From Oscillospiraceae bacterium (lineage in GTDB: Bacteria > Bacillota > Clostridia > Oscillospirales > Oscillospiraceae): 64,000 bases of DNA. Each line of letters begins with the position of its first letter. The stretch's first letter is position 1. The stretch is from NCBI GenBank assembly GCA_017398725.1, contig JAFQFA010000016.1, positions 1 to 64,000 of the forward strand. The letters run 5' to 3'. Below are positions 24,641 through 33,064 of the stretch, piece by piece. The notes below the pieces were generated by a model. That model saw only the letters and a list, made by a program, of their open reading frames with translations. It did no database searches and was not told the origin of the DNA. The position numbers and the translations under genes are program-made.

Positions 24641-25840
24641 ATGAAATACATCGTGATTTTGGGAGACGGTATGGCGGATGAACCACTGGAAGCCCTAGAT
24701 GGGATGACGCCGCTTGCCCGGGCAAAAACGCCTTGTATGGATGCATTGGCATCTATGGGCACCATGGGTCTCGTTAAGACTGTACCCGATTCTATGAAGC
24801 CGGGCAGTGATGTTGCCAACCTTTCCGTTCTGGGATACGATCCCCAAGCCAATTATTCCGGCCGCGCGCCGCTGGAAGCCTTGAGTGTTGGTGTGGAAAT
24901 GAAGGAAACCGATGTGGTTATGCGGTGCAATATCGTTACGGTCACAGAGGAAGAATCCTTTGACCAAAAAATCATATTGGACCACAGTTCCGGAGAAATC
25001 TCCACGCAGGATGCGGATGTTCTGATGGATGCGGTGCGTGAAGCCTTTAACAGTGAGCAGTTTCAGTTCTATACCGGTACAAGTTATCGGGAGATCACGG
25101 TATGGAATCACGGCGAAGTGGTGCAGCTGTCGCAGCCCCATGACCATCTTGGGCAGAAGATCGGACCTTATCTGCCAGCCCAGCCGGCGCTGCGGAATAT
25201 GATGGAAAAGAGCTTTGAAATTCTGAATAATCATCCGTTGAACTTGAAGCGGGCTGCCGAAGGAAAGAATAAAGCCAACTGCCTGTGGTTCTGGGGAGCA
25301 GGCACCAAGCCTGCCGTAGAACCTTATCGGGAAAAATTTGGCGTAAAGGGTGCAATGATCTCTGCGGTCGATCTGCTGAAGGGCATTGCGGTTGGTGCGC
25401 GAATGCAGGTAGTGGAAGTCCCCGGTGCCACCGGCGGACTGGAGACCGATTATGAGGGAAAGGCGCGTGCCGGTGTCAAGGCGCTTTTGGAAGACGGTTG
25501 TGATTTTGTCTATATCCATGTGGAAGCGCCGGACGAAATGGGCCATCAAGGCAGCATCGAAAAAAAGATCCAAGCCATTGAATCCATTGATTCTAAGGTG
25601 GTGCAGACGGTGAAAGATTTGATGGATGCCAGCGGGGAAGACTACCGGATGCTGCTTACACCGGATCATCCTACGCCCATCCGCTGCCGTACCCATACAA
25701 GCGATCCTGTTCCTTTTATCCTGTACGACAGTACTGCCCAGCAAAGAAAGAATGCTCGCTACAGTGAGAAGGAGGCAGCAGCAACCGGAATCTACGAACC
25801 CCAGGGTTTCCGCTTGATGGAACGATTGCTTCATAAATAG
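24641..25840 (+). CDS. apgM: ApgM-type cofactor-independent phosphoglycerate mutase
   Basis: A 399-residue member of the alkaline phosphatase superfamily, opening MKYIVILGDGMADEP with metal-binding Asp. The nucleophile Ser is in the segment GSDVANLSVLGYDP, and ligands recur in HVEAPDEMGHQG and LTPDHPTPI. The archaeal-type apgM enzymes interconvert 2- and 3-phosphoglycerate. A bacterial subgroup of this family has been proposed to act as an alternative homoserine kinase, so threonine biosynthesis is the other candidate role. GGAGG precedes the ATG. It is flanked by its own terminator, with no pathway neighbours to decide the issue. Confidence 0.88.
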   Translation: MKYIVILGDGMADEPLEALDGMTPLARAKTPCMDALASMGTMGLVKTVPDSMKPGSDVANLSVLGYDPQANYSGRAPLEALSVGVEMKETDVVMRCNIVTVTEEESFDQKIILDHSSGEISTQDADVLMDAVREAFNSEQFQFYTGTSYREITVWNHGEVVQLSQPHDHLGQKIGPYLPAQPALRNMMEKSFEILNNHPLNLKRAAEGKNKANCLWFWGAGTKPAVEPYREKFGVKGAMISAVDLLKGIAVGARMQVVEVPGATGGLETDYEGKARAGVKALLEDGCDFVYIHVEAPDEMGHQGSIEKKIQAIESIDSKVVQTVKDLMDASGEDYRMLLTPDHPTPIRCRTHTSDPVPFILYDSTAQQRKNARYSEKEAAATGIYEPQGFRLMERLLHK

Positions 25841-25875
25841 AAAAGACGAGGTATCTTAGGATACCTCGTCTTTTT
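25841..25875 (+). terminator. apgM terminator
   Basis: AAAAGACGAGGTATC and GATACCTCGTCTTTTT form a 15-bp stem with a 4-nt loop directly after the stop. Confidence 0.93.
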
Positions 25876-26015
25876 AGATGATAAAATAGAAAGAAAATCT
25901 ATAATTACTGAAAAAAGACCTTTATTTCAATGGATATTTTTGGCTGTAATTAAAAAATATATTGTGATATACTAAGTTTATCGGGGAAAATCTCTGTAGG
26001 AAAATAAATAAAACT

Positions 26016-26954
26016 TTATAATTTATGCAGGTAGGACCGTTCTTCTGTGAAGGCAGTGCAGCACTGCAGAAAATCTTGTACCAACTTATTCCTGCCATAA
26101 GCCTTGGCAATCAGTACACTGCAGGTTCGGCAAGGCGGTGCCGGCTCCAATCGGCGGAAGGTGAGCTGCTCTGCTTTCTGGGAGATATTGGTCATGGCGA
26201 TACTGGCCGGTATAACGGCCCATGCTTTGGGGTCTGTCAAATAATGGTGGACAGATGCAAGGCTGCTTACAACGATTCGTTGGGTTTCGGCAGATGCGGG
26301 CTGTGTCGAAAAACAGCTCCGATGCCAGGCCTGAAATCTCTCGGATTTGAGGTAGCCTGTATAGGATATCTCATGCTGGGGGTCTAGATCTTCCGGGGTC
26401 AGTGTGCGGTTGGGCAGAGGCGTTGCGCCGGGGCAGAGGACATACTGGTCTTCTTCAAAAAGGGGTACGACTTCCACAAGGTCGCTTTCCGGGATGTTGC
26501 CGAATACAAATGCAATGTCGAAAGAATGATCTTCAATAGCGGAAAGCATTTCCCGTCGTTCTGTATTGCAAAGCTGAACCTTGACATCGGGACAACGGGC
26601 CAGGAGCTTGTAAATGATATCGGATACAACAAGCTGATGGGCACCGGAGCTGGCAGCCAGACGCAGTGCGTTATGAGGTTGTGTTTGGCGGAACTGCAGG
26701 ATCTGATGTTCCAATTCCAGCTGATAATCCATCCACTTTCTGGCTAAAGGTAAGAATGCCTCGCCTGCCGGTGTCAGTGTGATCTGACGCTGTCCTTTAC
26801 CGCGCAATACCAAAGCTGTTCCGACCAGTGTTTCCAGCTGATTCAGATACTCCGATACGGTTGGCTGTGACAGATAGGAAGATCGGGCCACAGAAGAGAT
26901 GCTTTTGTGCTCCACGATGGAAAGAAACACTTCTATGCACTTGGCGTTGACCAT
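26016..26954 (-). CDS. LysR-family transcriptional regulator
   Basis: A 312-residue LysR-type regulator. The N-terminal winged HTH covers about 1-60 (EVFLSIVEHKSISSVARSSYLSQPTVSEYLNQLE), and the substrate-binding domain follows from about 90. It is transcribed divergently from a CapA-like gene, with 110 bases between the two starts, the usual arrangement for a LysR regulator controlling its neighbour. AAGGAG precedes the ATG. The likely target is the phosphatase cluster at 27065-29214; the inducer is unknown. Confidence 0.92.
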   Translation of the reverse strand: MVNAKCIEVFLSIVEHKSISSVARSSYLSQPTVSEYLNQLETLVGTALVLRGKGQRQITLTPAGEAFLPLARKWMDYQLELEHQILQFRQTQPHNALRLAASSGAHQLVVSDIIYKLLARCPDVKVQLCNTERREMLSAIEDHSFDIAFVFGNIPESDLVEVVPLFEEDQYVLCPGATPLPNRTLTPEDLDPQHEISYTGYLKSERFQAWHRSCFSTQPASAETQRIVVSSLASVHHYLTDPKAWAVIPASIAMTNISQKAEQLTFRRLEPAPPCRTCSVLIAKAYGRNKLVQDFLQCCTAFTEERSYLHKL

Positions 26955-27064
26955 AGGATCACTCCTTAATCGAAAAGTTACCTATATTATAAAATTGCGA
27001 TCATATGCTGTCAAGCCAATATATAAGCTCTCAAATAAAAAGAAAACTTTTATTAGGAGGTATT

Positions 27065-28375
27065 ATGAAACTACCCAAAATGACATTTGCTGCCGCCGGT
27101 GACGCAGTGATCCAGCGGCTGATCCCCACAGACTTTATTGGTGCGGAAGAGATCCGCAAATTTGTACATAAAGCGGATGCCCGCTTTTTTAACATGGAAA
27201 CCGTTTTGCACCGGGGCGGGCCTTGGGGCAACCAGTTCAACGGCGGTTCTTTCCATCGGTCTGATCCGAAAGTGTTGGACATTCTGAAAGATCTTGGCTT
27301 TAACATGACTGCCTTTGCAAACAACCATACCTTTGACTATGGTTATGGCGGCGTGGAATCCACTTTGGTGGCTTTGGAGGAATCTGGTCTGGTGCATACC
27401 GGTGTTGGCCGGAACATGGATGAAGCTGCTGCTCCTGTTTACCTGGAAACCAAGGTCGGACGGGTGGCGCTGATCGCCATGACCGCCTCTTACTGCAATG
27501 AAGCCGCCATCGCCGGCCAGCAATCCCGCCGTGTGGTGGGTCGCCCCGGTGTCAATGCTCTGCGGCAGGATGAATGGGTGGAAGTTCCCGCAGCCCACTT
27601 TGAAGTGCTGAAAGATATTGCTGATAACAGCGGCATTAATGCAGCCGCCGCTATCTCCCGTGCAGAGGGGTATTTGCCATTGCAGGAAAAGAGCGAGGTT
27701 ACTTTTGGAGCACAAAAGCTGAAGTTTATTCCCGGTGAAAAGCTGCAGTATCACACCAAGTGCAACGCCGAGGATCTGCAGCGGCTGGAGAAAGCCATCT
27801 ACCAGGCCAAGAGCCAGGCAGATTATGTGCTTATCAGCATCCATTCCCACCAGGTTGGCGGCACAGAAAAGGAAAGTGTGCCTGCTTTCCTGGAGGAGTT
27901 TGCTCATAAAGCCATTGACATGGGCGCCCATGCAGTGATCGGTCACGGCCCCCATCTGCTGCGCCCCATGGAGATCTATGATGGCAAGCCTATATTCTAT
28001 TCTTTGGGCGATTTCTTTCTCCATAATGAAAGCTTTGACTACCATGCGGAGGAATTTTATTCCAAGCACGGTCTGACCTCTGATGATCCTCTTTGCGAGG
28101 TCTACCGCAAGCGATCCCGGAATTATACCTGCGGGCTGCTGACCGACCGCCGGATGTTGGAGGCGGTGATTCCCTACTTTGAGATGGAAAATGGCAAGCT
28201 GACCCACATGGAACTGTTGCCCATCGAGTTGGGCTTTGATGAGCCCCGTTACCGCACCGGCGACCCCAGAGTTTGCACCGATAGAGGCATTATTGAACGC
28301 TATGCCCAGATGTCCGAAGCCTACGGTACAAAAATTAAGATCAATACCGACGGCATCGGTATCGTGCAGTTGTAA
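27065..28375 (+). CDS. CapA-family metallophosphatase-like protein
   Basis: The start is the ATG at 27065, with AGGAGG upstream; the 60-base upstream extension of the frame is not supported. The 436-residue product shows the CapA (PGA_cap) metallophosphatase core: FAAAGDAVI at the start, FNMETVL, FANNHTFDYG, SIHSHQVGG and VIGHGPHLLRPMEIYDGKPIFYSLGDF. It has no signal or membrane anchor, unlike capsule-associated CapA, so it is cytosolic and probably hydrolyses a small phosphorylated or amide substrate. It is followed 11 bases later by an alkaline-phosphatase-like gene and is controlled by the divergent LysR. The substrate is unknown. Confidence 0.85.
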   Translation: MKLPKMTFAAAGDAVIQRLIPTDFIGAEEIRKFVHKADARFFNMETVLHRGGPWGNQFNGGSFHRSDPKVLDILKDLGFNMTAFANNHTFDYGYGGVESTLVALEESGLVHTGVGRNMDEAAAPVYLETKVGRVALIAMTASYCNEAAIAGQQSRRVVGRPGVNALRQDEWVEVPAAHFEVLKDIADNSGINAAAAISRAEGYLPLQEKSEVTFGAQKLKFIPGEKLQYHTKCNAEDLQRLEKAIYQAKSQADYVLISIHSHQVGGTEKESVPAFLEEFAHKAIDMGAHAVIGHGPHLLRPMEIYDGKPIFYSLGDFFLHNESFDYHAEEFYSKHGLTSDDPLCEVYRKRSRNYTCGLLTDRRMLEAVIPYFEMENGKLTHMELLPIELGFDEPRYRTGDPRVCTDRGIIERYAQMSEAYGTKIKINTDGIGIVQL

Positions 28376-28386
28376 GGAGAATAGAT

Positions 28387-29214
28387 ATGACACACTATAA
28401 TAAAATTTCTTTGACCCATTTTGTGGCAACTGTTTGCAAGATCATTGGCATCGAAAAGCCCCAGGGAGCAGATACCTCCATGGATTGGGTCTGCGATGTA
28501 ATGGAGGATATGTGTAAAGAGGGCTATGACCGGGTGCTGATTCATAACCCGGACGCCATGGGCATGTTCCTGTATGAGGAATTTCCCGATATGTTTGAGC
28601 CGGTGCTGAAGCATACCCAGCTGACCGTGCCGTTCCGGACGGTGATGCCCTCGGTAACGCCGGTTTGCTTTGCCACCATGTTTACCGGCGTACTGCCGGA
28701 GGTTCATGGTATCCAGGCTTACGAAAAGCCGGTTCTGACAGTGGATACATTTTTTGATGCCCTTGTGCGCGCCGGCAAGAAGGTGGCCATTGTCGCCACC
28801 ATCCATTCCAGTATGTCAAAGATCTTTGACAAAGGGAATTTTGACATTTTTATCGAGGATACCGAAGCCAATGTGGTGGAAAAGGCCCAAGAACTGATCA
28901 TTGAGGATCAGTACGATGTGCTGTGTGTTTACACCATTGGTTACGATAAGCGGGAGCATTACAGCGGCCCGCATACACCCTTGGGCATTGCCACCGCGTA
29001 TCGGGAATGCGGCATTTTCGATCAGCTGGTTTCCGTGGTAAAGCGGAATTGGAAGAACCACAATACCCTCATTACCTTCAGCCCCGACCATGGCTGCCAT
29101 GAGGAAGAAGGTATCAGCACAAAAGGCGTTCCTGTGCACGGCAAGCACGGCTCCGACCGTACTGTAGATATTAACATTCTTCACTACTTCGGCGTCGCCC
29201 GCCGCACAAAATAA
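28387..29214 (+). CDS. Alkaline phosphatase superfamily hydrolase, short form
   Basis: A 275-residue protein with parts of the phosphodiesterase/alkaline phosphatase fold. A Thr nucleophile candidate is in MPSVTPVCFATMFTGVLPEVHG, metal ligands are in SPDHGCHEEEG, and a final His is in HGKHGSDR. It is much shorter than the 438-residue relative at 38625, and the first metal Asp usually near the N-terminus is not clear; the sequence instead opens with about 50 helical residues. It is co-transcribed with the CapA-like gene (11-base gap, AAGGAG). The function is probably hydrolysis of a phosphate ester or diester in the same pathway. Confidence 0.75.
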   Translation: MTHYNKISLTHFVATVCKIIGIEKPQGADTSMDWVCDVMEDMCKEGYDRVLIHNPDAMGMFLYEEFPDMFEPVLKHTQLTVPFRTVMPSVTPVCFATMFTGVLPEVHGIQAYEKPVLTVDTFFDALVRAGKKVAIVATIHSSMSKIFDKGNFDIFIEDTEANVVEKAQELIIEDQYDVLCVYTIGYDKREHYSGPHTPLGIATAYRECGIFDQLVSVVKRNWKNHNTLITFSPDHGCHEEEGISTKGVPVHGKHGSDRTVDINILHYFGVARRTK

Positions 29215-29218
29215 ACAT

Positions 29219-29253
29219 AAACGCCATTGAAGTGTTACACTTCAATGGCGTTT
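29219..29253. terminator. Bidirectional terminator between phosphatase and TSUP genes
   Basis: AAACGCCATTGAAGTG and CACTTCAATGGCGTTT make a 16-bp perfect stem with a 3-nt loop and A/T ends, between convergent genes. Confidence 0.92.
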
Positions 29254-29257
29254 ATTC

Positions 29258-30022
29258 TTAAAATACATAATCGTAGATCACCTTGACAAACAGCAGCGCC
29301 AGCACCACAAACATGACCTTGCGGATCCGCTGGCTGCCGCCTTTGATGGCAAATTTGGCACCCAGATTGCCGCCGATGATCGAACAAATGGCGGCAGGGA
29401 TCAGCAGGGTAAACATGACTTTACCGTTCAGAAGCCAAACGATCGACGAGGCGATGTTGGAAGCCATGTTGGAAACCTTCGCACAGCCGCTGGATACCAA
29501 AAGATCCAGCCCCATAATGCCGGAAAAGGCTATGATCAGGAATGTGCCGGTGCCGGGCCCGATGAGTCCGTCGTAGCAGCCGATCACCAGACCGATGCCC
29601 AATGCGGTGATGCTTTGCATACCGGGGGTCAGCATCCGGGGTGTATGCTCCTTGCCCAGTTGTTTATTCACGGAAAGGAAGATCGCCACAGTGGGCAGTA
29701 CGATCATCATAATAATTTCCAGCGTCTTTTCGGGAATATACAGCGCCAGCCGGGTGCCGGCCATGGCACCGCCCAAAGAACCCAGTGCAGAAAGCAGCGC
29801 AACCCGGATCATCACGTTGCCGCTTCGTAAATACCGGTAAGATGCGGAAAGAGAGCCAAAGGCAGCCACCAGCTTGTTGGTGCCGCTGGCGGTATGTACC
29901 GGCAGGCCGGCAAGCATATAAGCAGGCAGTGTAATCAGACCGCCGCCACCGGCCACAGAGTCCACAAAAGAGCCCAAGAATACCAAGGGACAAACGATGA
30001 GACAAATTTTCAAAAATTCCAT
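29258..30022 (-). CDS. TSUP-family permease (sulfite/sulfonate exporter type, TauE-like)
   Basis: The start is the ATG at 30022 with AGGAGGC upstream; the 33-base extension is not supported. The 254-residue product has about 8 hydrophobic helices and the TSUP signature SFVDSVAGGGGLITLPAYMLAGLPVHTASGTNK at residues 15-48, with the repeat GCYDGLIGPGTGTFL in the second half. Members move sulfite, sulfonates, sulfoacetate or related organic anions. It is convergent with the CapA/phosphatase pair and could export or import a related anion, but sharing a regulator is only a guess. Confidence 0.9.
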   Translation of the reverse strand: MEFLKICLIVCPLVFLGSFVDSVAGGGGLITLPAYMLAGLPVHTASGTNKLVAAFGSLSASYRYLRSGNVMIRVALLSALGSLGGAMAGTRLALYIPEKTLEIIMMIVLPTVAIFLSVNKQLGKEHTPRMLTPGMQSITALGIGLVIGCYDGLIGPGTGTFLIIAFSGIMGLDLLVSSGCAKVSNMASNIASSIVWLLNGKVMFTLLIPAAICSIIGGNLGAKFAIKGGSQRIRKVMFVVLALLFVKVIYDYVF

Positions 30023-30102
30023 AAGAAGCCTCCTAAATCTGCACCATTCTACCATGTATCATCCATAAAGGCAATATCCGGGAAATAAAAATATTTTTCA
30101 GC

Positions 30103-30131
30103 TTCAATTCAACGAAAAGATGTAGTATAAT
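30103..30131 (+). promoter_or_regulatory. Promoter of the two-component operon
   Basis: A perfect TATAAT (30126-30131) lies 20 bases before the response regulator start; the -35 (TTCAAT at 30103-30108, spacer 17) is weak, consistent with an activated promoter. Confidence 0.45.
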
Positions 30132-30152
30132 AGAAGAAAGGTGGGAAAGGCT

Positions 30153-30824
30153 ATGAAAATCCTGATTGTGGAAGATGATAAAATGCTGGCGGACTCTTTG
30201 CGGGATATTTTGGAAGGAAAAGGGTTTCAAACGGAAGTGGCCTACGATGGAGAAACCGGCCGGGAGTATGCCCTTTTGGGGATCTATGACTTGCTGATTC
30301 TGGATGTGATGATGCCGAAGCTGAACGGGTTTGAAGTGGCATCGCAGGTTCGGGCGAAGCGGTGCGCTACGCCGATTTTGATGCTTACCGCCCGGTCTTC
30401 CTTGGAGGACCGGATCCGTGGCTTGAATGCCGGCGCGGATTATTACTTAACAAAACCCTTTGATACCCGGGAGCTTTTGGCGTGTATTAATGCCCTTTTG
30501 CGTCGGCAGGGCAATCAGGTGGACGAGCTTATTTACGGGAATACCGCCTTGGACCTTTCCTCCGGTATGCTGCTTTGTAAGGAACAAAGCATCCGCCTAT
30601 CCTCCCGGGAATTTGATGTGATGCGGTTTTTGTTCCAGTCCGGCCAGCGCAACCTCAGTAAAGAGGTGATCTTGGCACGGGTCTGGGGATACGATTCGGA
30701 GGCAGTGGAGAACCATGTGGAGGTCTATGTGGGATTTCTGCGGAAAAAGCTTGCAGCCATCGGCTCGAATGTAAAGATCGTTTCGATCCGCAGAATGGGT
30801 TACCATCTGGAGGTTAGTGAGTAA
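30153..30824 (+). CDS. OmpR-family response regulator
   Basis: The ATG at 30153 is preferred to a GTG twelve bases earlier because GGGAAAGG sits correctly before it. The 223-residue product has a receiver domain with acidic pair EDD at 7-9, phospho-acceptor Asp51 (LLILDVMMPK), and Lys in the LTKPF motif (seen as YYLTKPFDTREL), followed by a winged-helix output domain from about 125 (SREFDVMRFLF, VWGYDSEAVENHVEVYVGFLRKKL). Its TAA overlaps the ATG of the partner kinase (TAATG), so the pair is translationally coupled. The target genes are unknown. Confidence 0.94.
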   Translation: MKILIVEDDKMLADSLRDILEGKGFQTEVAYDGETGREYALLGIYDLLILDVMMPKLNGFEVASQVRAKRCATPILMLTARSSLEDRIRGLNAGADYYLTKPFDTRELLACINALLRRQGNQVDELIYGNTALDLSSGMLLCKEQSIRLSSREFDVMRFLFQSGQRNLSKEVILARVWGYDSEAVENHVEVYVGFLRKKLAAIGSNVKIVSIRRMGYHLEVSE

Positions 30825-32023
30825 TGCTGAAAAAGCTGCGATTAAAATTTATACTGATTACCATGGCGTTGGTGCTGGTGATGCTGACAGTGATCTTTTC
30901 TATGGTATATACCTTTACCAAGGGAGATCTGGATGAACAGAATCGCAGTACTATGCTTCGGCTGAGTCAAATGGTGAATAAGCCCGGCGGATTGAGTCAA
31001 CCGCCCCGGGATGTGCGTACCCCGTGGTTTGTGCTGCGTTTATCCGGCGGTATGATCACAGCGGTGGGATATACCGGCTATGATTTGGATGACGAGGCGT
31101 TTCTCAACGAAATATTAGAAAAAGTGCGTCAGGAGGAACGTAGCGAAGGCGTTTTGGATGAATACCACCTGATGTACCGAAAAATCGGCAACAAGCTGTC
31201 TCAGAGTGTTGTGTTTTTGGATATTTCCGGATATAAGGCCACTTTGCGGGCCTTGGTGGAAAGCTGTATCGGGATCGGTGCGGTAAGCTTGGCAGTTTTT
31301 TGGATCATCAGCTTTTTCCTTGCCCGCTGGGCAGTCAAGCCAGTGGAGCAAGCTTGGGACCGGCAGCGGCAATTTGTTTCTGATGCGTCCCATGAGTTGA
31401 AAACACCCCTGACCGTTATTATGAGCAACGCGGAACTGATCGGCACACAGCAGCAATTGCCGGAAGCGGCAGGGAAGTACGCCCAGAATATACAAGCGGT
31501 ATCCCACCAGATGAAGGGCTTGGTAGAGAGTATGCTGGAGCTTGCCCGGGTGGATAATGGGCAGGTGAAAAAGAGCTTTGCGCGGATTGATTTCAGTGAT
31601 ATGGTAGGGCAATCTCTTTTGGAGTTTGAACCGGTACTTTTTGAAAAAGGACTTGCCTTGGAAGCGGCTGTCCAACCGGCGGTGTATGTTACCGGTAACG
31701 GTCGGTATTTGAAACAATTGGCAGATATTCTTTTGGACAATGCAGGAAAGTATTCCGATACCGGTGTGGTAACCGTGCAGCTGCTGAAGCAGGGGAAGAC
31801 CTGCTTGCTTACCGTTGCCAATCCCGGCTGCCCCATCCCCGCTGAGGAACAGGAAAAAATATTTGAACGGTTTTATCGGGCAGATCAAGCGCGAAGCCGA
31901 AACGGCAGCTTTGGTTTGGGTTTGTCCATTGCCCAAAGTGTGGTACAGGAGCACAGAGGAAAAATCTGGGTTCGTTCCAATCCCACCGGAAACTGTTTCT
32001 GTGTTCAGCTTCCTTGTGAATAA
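30824..32023 (+). CDS. Two-component sensor histidine kinase
   Basis: A 399-residue membrane kinase. TM1 at about 8-31 and TM2 at about 146-168 enclose a 115-residue extracellular sensor region. The H-box has phospho-His190 (SDASHELKTPLT), and the N-box (ILLDNAGKYS) and G-boxes (GSFGLGLSIAQ) of the ATP-binding domain follow. The short extracellular domain carries no recognised ligand fold. It is coupled to the OmpR-type regulator by a TAATG overlap and ends in a strong terminator, so this is a two-gene unit. Confidence 0.94.
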   Translation: MLKKLRLKFILITMALVLVMLTVIFSMVYTFTKGDLDEQNRSTMLRLSQMVNKPGGLSQPPRDVRTPWFVLRLSGGMITAVGYTGYDLDDEAFLNEILEKVRQEERSEGVLDEYHLMYRKIGNKLSQSVVFLDISGYKATLRALVESCIGIGAVSLAVFWIISFFLARWAVKPVEQAWDRQRQFVSDASHELKTPLTVIMSNAELIGTQQQLPEAAGKYAQNIQAVSHQMKGLVESMLELARVDNGQVKKSFARIDFSDMVGQSLLEFEPVLFEKGLALEAAVQPAVYVTGNGRYLKQLADILLDNAGKYSDTGVVTVQLLKQGKTCLLTVANPGCPIPAEEQEKIFERFYRADQARSRNGSFGLGLSIAQSVVQEHRGKIWVRSNPTGNCFCVQLPCE

Positions 32024-32066
32024 AACAGGATATCGATTGTCTAAATACAGTGAAAGTATAAATAAG

Positions 32067-32110
32067 ATCCGGAGTGTTGCCTGTGGGCAGCACTCCGGAT
32101 TGTTTTGTTA
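32067..32110 (+). terminator. Terminator of the two-component operon
   Basis: ATCCGGAGTG...CACTCCGGAT with an inner TTGCC/GGCAG helix (32067-32100) is followed by TTGTTTTGTT. Confidence 0.88.
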
Positions 32111-32947
32111 GTTGCCTATGGTCGTGTAGCCGTTGTGGCAGCAGTCCGGATCGGAACGATCGTCATCGCAGCCCCGGGGTACAAAACGTGCGGTAGGGAA
32201 GGGAATCCGGGAGAACATCTCGCAGGGATCTTCTGCGCAGCCGGGGTTATCGCAGCACTCTTTGTCCGGAATGCTGTAATCCAGTACCGGCACCAGAAGC
32301 TGGGCATCCCGCTCCAGACGGATGATGGAGAACTGACCCAGTGTGACAAACAACCGCCGCCGCTCACCGGTAAGCACCAAGCCTTCGTCGAACATTTCCC
32401 GAATGCCGGCAGGAACTTGGATGGCACAGCTGTCTTTGCATTCGCAGACTTCCCGCACCTTGGAATGCAGAACCATGGGATCCAGTACCTCCACCACGGC
32501 GGTGGGGTTGTTGGCGCGGTATCTGGTCAGTCCGTCGGGACTGCCGAGCCGGGTGTCGCTGGTGTAAACATGGGTAGCGCTATCTTCGCCGCACAGAACC
32601 GCCCGTTTGGAGAATACTGCCAAGCCGTATAAGGAGGCGGGGCGGGTAGCACCGATGATGGCATCCGCAAGGATCCGGTAGTAGAAGGTAACTTCAATAC
32701 AGTAGTGATTCCGGTCAAATGCGACCGGCTCCACATCAATGTAGGTATACAGAAGATCCGCGCAGCGGACCTTGGCACCGGCAGCGGTGTCAAGGATTGC
32801 TTGGGAGCTTTCGGTGAGATAGACCCGCAGGTCCTCAATGCAATCTTTGTCACGGCAGCTATCCGTGATCTTGCGGGTGTGGATGGCCAATGCCTGCTGC
32901 AGCTGATCGGGGGTGCAGCGCACACTGCCATGGCAATGCTCAGACAT
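32108..32947 (-). CDS. Conserved-looking protein with Cys-rich C-terminus, unknown
   Basis: The start is the ATG at 32947 with GAGGTAT upstream; the frame continues upstream without support. Of 279 residues, the first 200 form a mixed fold with many charged strands (LYTYIDVEPVAFDRNHYCIEVTFYYRI), and the last 60 hold paired cysteines (KECCDNPGCAEDPCE, then DPDCCHNG). The early segment also has HCHGSVRC and CRDKDC. There is no signal or membrane helix. Cysteine-dense tails are common in metal-binding and spore-coat proteins, and the host appears to sporulate, but no family is recognised. It stands alone between two convergent terminators. Confidence 0.75.
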   Translation of the reverse strand: MSEHCHGSVRCTPDQLQQALAIHTRKITDSCRDKDCIEDLRVYLTESSQAILDTAAGAKVRCADLLYTYIDVEPVAFDRNHYCIEVTFYYRILADAIIGATRPASLYGLAVFSKRAVLCGEDSATHVYTSDTRLGSPDGLTRYRANNPTAVVEVLDPMVLHSKVREVCECKDSCAIQVPAGIREMFDEGLVLTGERRRLFVTLGQFSIIRLERDAQLLVPVLDYSIPDKECCDNPGCAEDPCEMFSRIPFPTARFVPRGCDDDRSDPDCCHNGYTTIGN

Positions 32948-33024
32948 AATGGATACCTCCCAATAATAAATAAGCAAAAACCGCTTATAGGACAGTTTAT
33001 GCGCAAGGTAGCCGTCTGTGCAAC

Positions 33025-33057
33025 AAAATGCATCCTCAGGCCGAGGATGCATTTTTG
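33025..33057 (-). terminator. galM terminator
   Basis: AAAATGCATCCTC and GAGGATGCATTTTT (13-bp stem, short loop) lie just after the galM stop; on the minus strand the stem is followed by TTTTGTTG. Confidence 0.85.
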
Positions 33058-33064
33058 TATATCC

